A stretch of 64,000 bases of DNA from contig CAZEJR010000007.1 of the NCBI GenBank assembly GCA_964512675.1, positions 37,717 to 101,716 on the forward strand, in the 5' to 3' direction. Below the pieces are notes generated by a model. That model saw only the letters and a program-made list of their open reading frames with translations. It searched no databases and was not told the origin of the DNA. Made by a program: the position numbers and the translations under genes. This stretch comes from A07HB70 sp964512675. Lineage in GTDB: Archaea; Halobacteriota; Halobacteria; Halobacteriales; Haloferacaceae. This document shows, in pieces, positions 59,914-64,000 of the stretch (positions are counted from its first letter, which is position 1; each line of letters opens with the position of its first letter).

Positions 59914-61398
59914 GTGAACGACGACATCTCCGAGCGCAGGCGTGTGGCAAGCGACGCCGCCGTCGCAGCCGCGGCGGGCGCCGCGGCGGTCGCGGGCTCG
60001 TACGCCGCCGTCGGCTTCACCCCGGCGTTCGTCGTCGCGCCCGTCGAGGGCGCGATCGCGCGAGCGATGCCCGGCGCGGTCGTCACGCTCGCTATCACCC
60101 TCCTCGGCTCGCTCGGACAGCAGTTGAACCTCCTGGCCGCCGCCGGCCTGACCGCCGTCGGCCTCGGTGTCCCGACGCTCGTCGGGCGCCGCGTCGCGAG
60201 CGAGTCCGGTCCCGCCGGTGCGCTCGCGGCGACGCTCGGCGCGGCGGGCGCCGTGGCGCTTCTCGCGTGGGCGCTCACCGTCGCACCGCCGTCGGCAGCC
60301 GCCGCCGGCGTCGGCGCCGCGCTGGTGGTCGGTCTGGTCGCGGCGGCGGACCGCCTCGACGTGTCGCGGCTCCCGACCGACACCGAGCGCCGGGGTGTGC
60401 TGGCCGCGACGGCGGGAGCGGCCCTCGCCGGGACGGCTGCCGGCGTACGCACCCTCGGCGACGGTGGTAGCGGGCGCCAGCCTCTCCCGGCCGGCGAGGC
60501 GGGCGAACTGATCCGGACTGCGCGCGAGCAGAGCCTCGACGTCGAGGGGCTAGAGCCGCTGGTGAGCCGGGATTTCTACACCGTCGACATCAACGCCGTC
60601 GACCCGACGGTCGACCCCGAGACGTGGTCGCTGACCGTCACCGGTGCCGTCGACAAGGAGGTGACGGTCGACCTCGGCGAGCTCCGGGAGACCGAGAGCC
60701 GCGAGGAGTTCGCCTCCCTGCGCTGTGTCGGCGAGTCGCTGAACGGTCGGAAGATGGACACGGCGCTGTGGACGGTGGTCGACGTGATGCCCCTGCTGGA
60801 GCGAGCGGGTCTGCCCGACGAGTGCTGCGTGATGCTCCGTGCTGCCGACGACTACTACGAGGAGTTCCCGCTCGCGGCGTTGGAGGAGGGCCGGCTGGCG
60901 TACCGCATGAACGGCCGCGACCTCCCGCGGTCCCACGGCGCGCCGGTGCGGGCGCTCATCCCCGGCCACTGGGGCGAGATAAACGTCAAGTGGCTGACCG
61001 AGATCGAGGTGCTCGCGGAGCCGGCGGACGGCTACTGGGAGGAGCGGGGCTGGCACGGCACTGGCCCGGTCAACACGGTGGCGAAGCTCCACGTCACGAA
61101 CCGACTGGCAGACGGTCGGTTCGAGGTCGCGGGTCACGCCTACGCGGGGACCCGCGGGGTCGAGCGGGTCGAGGTGTCGACCGACGGCGGCGAGACGTGG
61201 GCCGACGCAGCGCTGTCGGAGCCGCTACCGGACGAGGACGTCTGGCGCCAGTGGGTCTACCGCTACCACCCCCCGGACGCCCCTCACGACGTGGTGGTGC
61301 GCGCCGTCGACGGCGAGGGAGACCTCCAGACACGCGAGGAGAGCGGCGCGTTCCCGAGCGGGCCGACGGGGTGGGTGACGGAGACGGTTCGGCCGTGA
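59914..61398 (+). CDS. Molybdopterin-dependent oxidoreductase (sulfite-oxidase/YedY-like) with N-terminal membrane domain
   Basis: 494 aa, GTG start. About four helices (residues 14-160: AVAAAAGAAAVAGSYAAVGF, VVTLAITLLGSLGQQLNLLA and following Ala-rich) anchor the protein. The Moco domain (about 190-400) has FYTVDINAVDPTVDPETWSL, EEFASLRCVGESLNGRKMDT with the Mo-ligand Cys, PRSHGAPVRALIPGHWGEIN and TGPVNTVAKLHV. A C-terminal dimerisation beta domain follows (EVAGHAYAGTRGVERVEVST). The substrate could be sulfite or protein methionine sulfoxide; not shown. A TATA-like ccgttatccg lies before the GTG. Confidence 0.85.
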   Translation: MNDDISERRRVASDAAVAAAAGAAAVAGSYAAVGFTPAFVVAPVEGAIARAMPGAVVTLAITLLGSLGQQLNLLAAAGLTAVGLGVPTLVGRRVASESGPAGALAATLGAAGAVALLAWALTVAPPSAAAAGVGAALVVGLVAAADRLDVSRLPTDTERRGVLAATAGAALAGTAAGVRTLGDGGSGRQPLPAGEAGELIRTAREQSLDVEGLEPLVSRDFYTVDINAVDPTVDPETWSLTVTGAVDKEVTVDLGELRETESREEFASLRCVGESLNGRKMDTALWTVVDVMPLLERAGLPDECCVMLRAADDYYEEFPLAALEEGRLAYRMNGRDLPRSHGAPVRALIPGHWGEINVKWLTEIEVLAEPADGYWEERGWHGTGPVNTVAKLHVTNRLADGRFEVAGHAYAGTRGVERVEVSTDGGETWADAALSEPLPDEDVWRQWVYRYHPPDAPHDVVVRAVDGEGDLQTREESGAFPSGPTGWVTETVRP

Positions 61399-61463
61399 CC
61401 ACCGCAGGCGGCTGTGCCGGGGCACTCAAGACGCGTGCGGCGGACAGAGAAACGAACGGGTTG

Positions 61464-61739
61464 ATGGAGAAGGCGCTCTGGTACCTCCTCGCGGGGACGC
61501 GCGGGGCAGAGAACCGCGTGCGGATCGTCACGGCACTCGACGACCGCCCTCGCAACGCGAACCAGCTCGCCGACCACCTCGGCGTGGACTACAACACCGT
61601 CAGACACCACCTGGACATGCTCCGTGAACACGACGTCGTCGAGACCGGCGGCTCAGACTACGGGAAGCTCTACTTCCTGACCGACCGGTTCGACCGGCAC
61701 CGCGAGACGTTCGAGCAGATAACCGGCGGTGACGGGTAG
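61464..61739 (+). CDS. Winged-helix regulator, partner of the molybdoenzyme gene
   Basis: 91 aa. It opens MEKALWYLLAGTRGAENRVR, a well-known haloarchaeal small ArsR-like start, then IVTALDDRPRNANQLADHLG and DYNTVRHHLDMLREHDVVET. A wing SDYGKLYFLTDRFDRHRE ends it. An earlier GTG (61395) overlaps the upstream stop by 4 bp and would add 23 Thr/Ala/Arg-rich residues; the family start favours 61464. It is followed at once by a membrane protein. Confidence 0.8.
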   Translation: MEKALWYLLAGTRGAENRVRIVTALDDRPRNANQLADHLGVDYNTVRHHLDMLREHDVVETGGSDYGKLYFLTDRFDRHRETFEQITGGDG

Positions 61740-62036
61740 ATGCCGATGGGCGTCTGGATCACCGTCGCGGCGGTGTTCGCGGGCGTGAACGTCGTCCTCC
61801 TGCTGGCGCTGACCGCCGTCTGGGCCGACAACTACCGTCAGTTCCGGACCGGAATGGTCGCCGGCCTCGTCGCGTTCGGCGCCGTGATGCTCGTCGAGAA
61901 CGCCGCGGCGCTGTACTACTTCTTCTCGATGCAGATGCTCTACTCCGGCGACCCCGGCGTCCAGCAGGCCGTCGGCGTCCTGCGCGGCCTCCAGGCCGTC
62001 GCGCTCGCGCTCCTCACCTACGTCACGGTGCGCTAA
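61740..62036 (+). CDS. Small three-helix membrane protein
   Basis: 98 aa. Helices about 6-28 (WITVAAVFAGVNVVLLLALT), 38-63 (GMVAGLVAFGAVMLVENAAA) and 80-98 (GVLRGLQAVALALLTYVTV), with a short Tyr/Met-rich loop (YYFFSMQMLYSGDPG). Its ATG follows the regulator stop directly, and ATG 61746 is an alternative. This pairing of a winged-helix gene and a small membrane gene recurs in haloarchaea. Function is unknown. Confidence 0.7.
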   Translation: MPMGVWITVAAVFAGVNVVLLLALTAVWADNYRQFRTGMVAGLVAFGAVMLVENAAALYYFFSMQMLYSGDPGVQQAVGVLRGLQAVALALLTYVTVR

Positions 62037-62039
62037 CGC

Positions 62040-62150
62040 TCTCACACGACTGAGTGAGGCTCCCATGCCAGGAGGTGTATCCACAGCCGACGGGACTCGC
62101 AGGCCCGTCACTGATGGGACACTCAAGACGACCCCGTGTTTTCTCCCCAC
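62040..62150. ncRNA. Possible structured RNA or IS605-type element end (remnant)
   Basis: This stretch has a less GC-biased composition than its surroundings. It contains a GACGGG-n9-CCCGTC hairpin (62089-62109) and other short dyads. On the minus strand it matches a wording I associate with the 3' end of haloarchaeal IS1341-type TnpB elements (…GCGYTSWHGSLTQSCE). No tnpB gene is present. Identity rests on recall and is uncertain. Confidence 0.25.
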
Positions 62151-62345
62151 CGGCACGCCGACTGCAGGTCTTCGACCCGTCGCCCTCTTCGAGTGACCCC
62201 GGGTGTGCTACGACGAGCAGACCGAGTCGTGTGCGGTCCACGGCGAGCGCTCCCCGAGTCGCCCGTGGTAGCGGCGGCGAGAGCGTCGTCAGCGCCGTGG
62301 ACGGGTCGGACGCGTCTGACGCGTGACAAACTACATTGCAGACGG

Positions 62346-62355
62346 CGTCTTACGG
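62346..62355. promoter_or_regulatory. CGTCTTACGG site just before cdrL
   Basis: One copy of the GTAAGACG motif (reverse orientation) ends 5 bases before the cdrL ATG. It overlaps the likely leaderless start, where a bound repressor would block transcription. The same motif is repeated four times upstream of cdrS. Confidence 0.5.
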
Positions 62356-62360
62356 CGCGT

Positions 62361-62957
62361 ATGAGCAAGATCACGTTCCGCGCCGACGACGACCTCGTGG
62401 AGCGCCTGGAGGCGTTCGACGCCTCCAAGAGCGAGGTGATGCGGGAGGCGCTCCGGGCGTACCTCGACGGTCGAGAGCGGGAGACGTCCGGCGTCGACGG
62501 CGCCATCGCGGAGCGCGTCGACGAACTCGTCGCCGAGCGGCTCGACGCGCACGCCGGCAGCCGTCCGGAGCGCGACGTGAGCGTAAACATCACGCTCGAG
62601 GGGATGAACGACCGGATCTCTCGGTCAGACGCGCGTCACGCGGCGGTGTCGGAGCCCCCTCACGAGACGGAAGTCGACGGTGCGAGCCGCGAGACGTCCG
62701 TTGACGGCCGTAAGACAGCGGACGCGACCGCGGATAGTACGTCAGACGACGGGGGCGCGGAGTCGCAAACGGGGCGCAAACAGTGCGGGCAGTGTGGAGA
62801 AAACGTCGACGCCGGGCACGTATACTGCCCGAACTGCGGCGAGAAGACGTCCCGGCGTGTGTTCTGTGACTGCGGGGACGAACTCCGATCAGACTGGGGC
62901 TTCTGCCCCTCGTGTGGTCGACGAACGCCCGCGGCAGACGTACTCGACCGGTCGTAA
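62361..62957 (+). CDS. cdrL: CdrL: ribbon-helix-helix regulator with double zinc ribbon
   Basis: 198 aa. The N-terminal RHH (CopG/MetJ) domain is KITFRADDDLVERLEAFDAS then KSEVMREALRAYLDGRE. A Ser/Asp/Thr-rich linker follows, about residues 75-130. The C-terminal double zinc ribbon is KQCGQCGENVDAGHVYCPNC and FCDCGDELRSDWGFCPSCGR. This domain order next to cdrS and ftsZ2 is that of haloarchaeal CdrL, which binds near the cdrS-ftsZ2 promoter. ATG 62361 starts exactly at the RHH. A GTAAGAC-like copy also lies within the gene (62708-62718). Confidence 0.88.
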   Translation: MSKITFRADDDLVERLEAFDASKSEVMREALRAYLDGRERETSGVDGAIAERVDELVAERLDAHAGSRPERDVSVNITLEGMNDRISRSDARHAAVSEPPHETEVDGASRETSVDGRKTADATADSTSDDGGAESQTGRKQCGQCGENVDAGHVYCPNCGEKTSRRVFCDCGDELRSDWGFCPSCGRRTPAADVLDRS

Positions 62958-63019
62958 CGGGCAGTAAACAGTGTATCTGTCGGTTTACGACTCTGGCATA
63001 CGCGCGTCATACACTCGAC

Positions 63020-63163
63020 GATATGTTTAAGTACCATCCAGCAATCGTTTCGAGCGCGTAAGACGGTCGTCTTACAGGGCGTCATCCGGTGCGCCGACCC
63101 CGGCGACGTCGGGCGGTTCGGCCCCGTAAGACGGTAAACGAGGTTCGCGCTCTGCCGTCTTAC
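63020..63163 (+). promoter_or_regulatory. cdrS-ftsZ2 promoter with four GTAAGACG sites
   Basis: TATA-like gatatgttta at 63020-63029. The motif occurs at 63058-63065 and reversed at 63068-63075, forming an 18-bp dyad GTAAGACG GT CGTCTTAC. It appears again as GTAAGACGG at 63126-63134 and reversed CCGTCTTAC at 63155-63163. The first dyad overlaps the likely start of transcription. The last copy ends 13 bases before the cdrS ATG. It is probably the operator for CdrL or CdrS. Confidence 0.65.
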
Positions 63164-63176
63164 CGGGGGAAACAAA

Positions 63177-63362
63177 ATGGAGCGTGTGACGCTACGCATA
63201 CCGAAGCAGCAGATCGAAGAGGTCGAACAGATGGTCGAGACGGGGGAGTTCCCGAACCGGAGCGAGGCGATCCGCTCTGCCGTGCGGGAGATGCTGGCCG
63301 AGCAGGACGACTCCCGCGACTCGAACGACGAGCGCGACAAGCGCACGTGGGCGAGGGTCTGA
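63177..63362 (+). CDS. cdrS: CdrS: small ribbon-helix-helix cell-division regulator
   Basis: 61 aa, essentially one RHH domain: MERVTLRIPKQQIEEVEQMV (strand and helix A), FPNRSEAIRSAVREMLAEQ (helix B). An acidic tail closes it (DDSRDSNDERDKRTWARV). In Halobacterium and Haloferax, CdrS controls ftsZ2 and other division genes; the domain, length and the following ftsZ2 match. The TGA stop is followed one base later by the ftsZ2 ATG, so the two are co-transcribed. GGGGGA stands 9 bases before the ATG. Confidence 0.92.
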   Translation: MERVTLRIPKQQIEEVEQMVETGEFPNRSEAIRSAVREMLAEQDDSRDSNDERDKRTWARV

Positions 63363-63363
63363 G

Positions 63364-64000
63364 ATGCAGGGCTTCGTCCAGGAGGCGATCGAGAACGAGG
63401 AGCAAGAGCAGCGCGAGGGGGACGACGACGACCAGTTCGGCGACCCGCGTATCGTCGTGGTCGGCGCCGGCGGCGCCGGCAACAACACCGTCAACCGGCT
63501 GTACAACATCGGTGTCGACGGCGCGGAGACGGTGGCGATCAACACCGACAAGCAGCACCTCAAGATGATCGAGGCCGAGACGAAGATTCTCGTCGGCAAG
63601 TCCCTGACGAACGGCCTCGGCGCGGGCGGCGACCCCTCGATGGGCGAGCGCGCCACCGAGATGGCTCAGGGGACGATCAAGGAGGTGCTCGGCGAGGCGG
63701 ACCTCGTGTTCGTCACCGCCGGGATGGGCGGCGGTACCGGCACCGGCGCCGCGCCCGTCGTCTCGAAGATCGCCAAAGAGCAGGGCGCGATCGTCGTCGG
63801 TATGGTGTCGACGCCGTTCAACGTCGAGCGCGCCCGCACGGTGAAAGCAGAAGAGGGGCTGGAGAAGCTCCGTTCCGAGGCCGACTCGATCATCGTGCTG
63901 GACAACAACCGTCTGCTCGACTACGTCCCGAACCTGCCGATCGGCAAGGCGTTCTCGGTGATGGACCAGATCATCGCCGAGACGGTCAAGGGGATCAGCG
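63364..64000 (+). CDS. ftsZ2: Cell-division protein FtsZ2 (N-terminal part, runs off the window)
   Basis: 212 codons present. GTPase of the tubulin family that acts in constriction, following FtsZ1. After an acidic N-terminal extension (QEAIENEEQEQREGDDDDQF) come RIVVVGAGGAGNNTVNRLYN, VAINTDKQHLKMIEAETKIL, LVFVTAGMGGGTGTGAAPVV with the tubulin signature GGGTGTG, and KADSIIVLDNNR-like SEADSIIVLDNNRLLDYV. It is closely similar to haloarchaeal FtsZ2. The T7 loop and C-terminus lie beyond base 64000. Confidence 0.95.
   Translation, partial: MQGFVQEAIENEEQEQREGDDDDQFGDPRIVVVGAGGAGNNTVNRLYNIGVDGAETVAINTDKQHLKMIEAETKILVGKSLTNGLGAGGDPSMGERATEMAQGTIKEVLGEADLVFVTAGMGGGTGTGAAPVVSKIAKEQGAIVVGMVSTPFNVERARTVKAEEGLEKLRSEADSIIVLDNNRLLDYVPNLPIGKAFSVMDQIIAETVKGIS

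Noticed and set aside
1..64000. CRISPR arrays, tRNA or rRNA genes
   Set aside because: No regularly spaced repeats, no cloverleaf-like segments and no rRNA-like stretch were seen on either strand by eye.

Overview
The window is haloarchaeal chromosome or large-replicon DNA. GC is very high, the proteins are strongly acidic and rich in Asp, Glu, Ala and Val, many starts are GTG, genes overlap by 4 bp (GTGA), and TATA boxes lie about 25-30 bp upstream of leaderless starts. Diagnostic haloarchaeal genes include halorhodopsin, a HalX response regulator, ChlID/CbiX-type cobalamin genes and cdrL-cdrS-ftsZ2. The species cannot be named from this window. I saw no rRNA, tRNA or CRISPR array and no intact insertion sequence.

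Layout. 1-13.7 kb is a cobalamin (B12) block: a cobN fragment diverging from chlID, the cobalt transporter cbtBA, then a long minus-strand operon (cbiT, cbiL, cbiF, cbiG, two cbiH, a ferredoxin, a LAGLIDADG-like protein, a cbiX-ferredoxin fusion, DUF3209, a beta-propeller protein), with a winged-helix regulator divergent from cbiT. 13.7-21.2 kb holds two paralogous membrane proteins, thiM, a Cmk-like kinase, a HalX regulator and two broken genes. 21.6-28.9 kb has halorhodopsin, hyuA/hyuB, a J-domain/ferredoxin fusion and a ZIP metal transporter. 29.1-31.5 kb is a small redox or anion-transport group: an HTH regulator, a BASS-type permease, thioredoxin and a DUF2892 remnant.

31.2-41.9 kb is an erosion belt. 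It contains many frameshifted or stop-interrupted remnants (a pyruvate-oxidase-like TPP enzyme, membrane proteins, a 3-hydroxyisobutyrate-dehydrogenase-like gene) between intact genes (YjeF-N epimerase, HTH regulators, HNH nuclease, methyltransferase, MsrA). 42.0-51.2 kb returns to intact genes: nucleoside deaminase, membrane proteins, aldehyde ferredoxin oxidoreductase, M24 peptidase and a site-2 protease. 51.2-57.3 kb has a Tat-exported vanadium-haloperoxidase-like protein, a five-gene minor-pilin operon and a third copy of the membrane-protein paralogue seen at 13.7-16.0 kb.

57.3-64.0 kb runs into the cell-division region. It contains a MinD-like ATPase operon, a molybdopterin oxidoreductase with a winged-helix gene, then cdrL, cdrS and the start of ftsZ2. 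Repeats of a GTAAGACG motif, some paired as dyads, sit upstream of cdrL and cdrS and look like the operator of this ribbon-helix-helix-controlled division operon.
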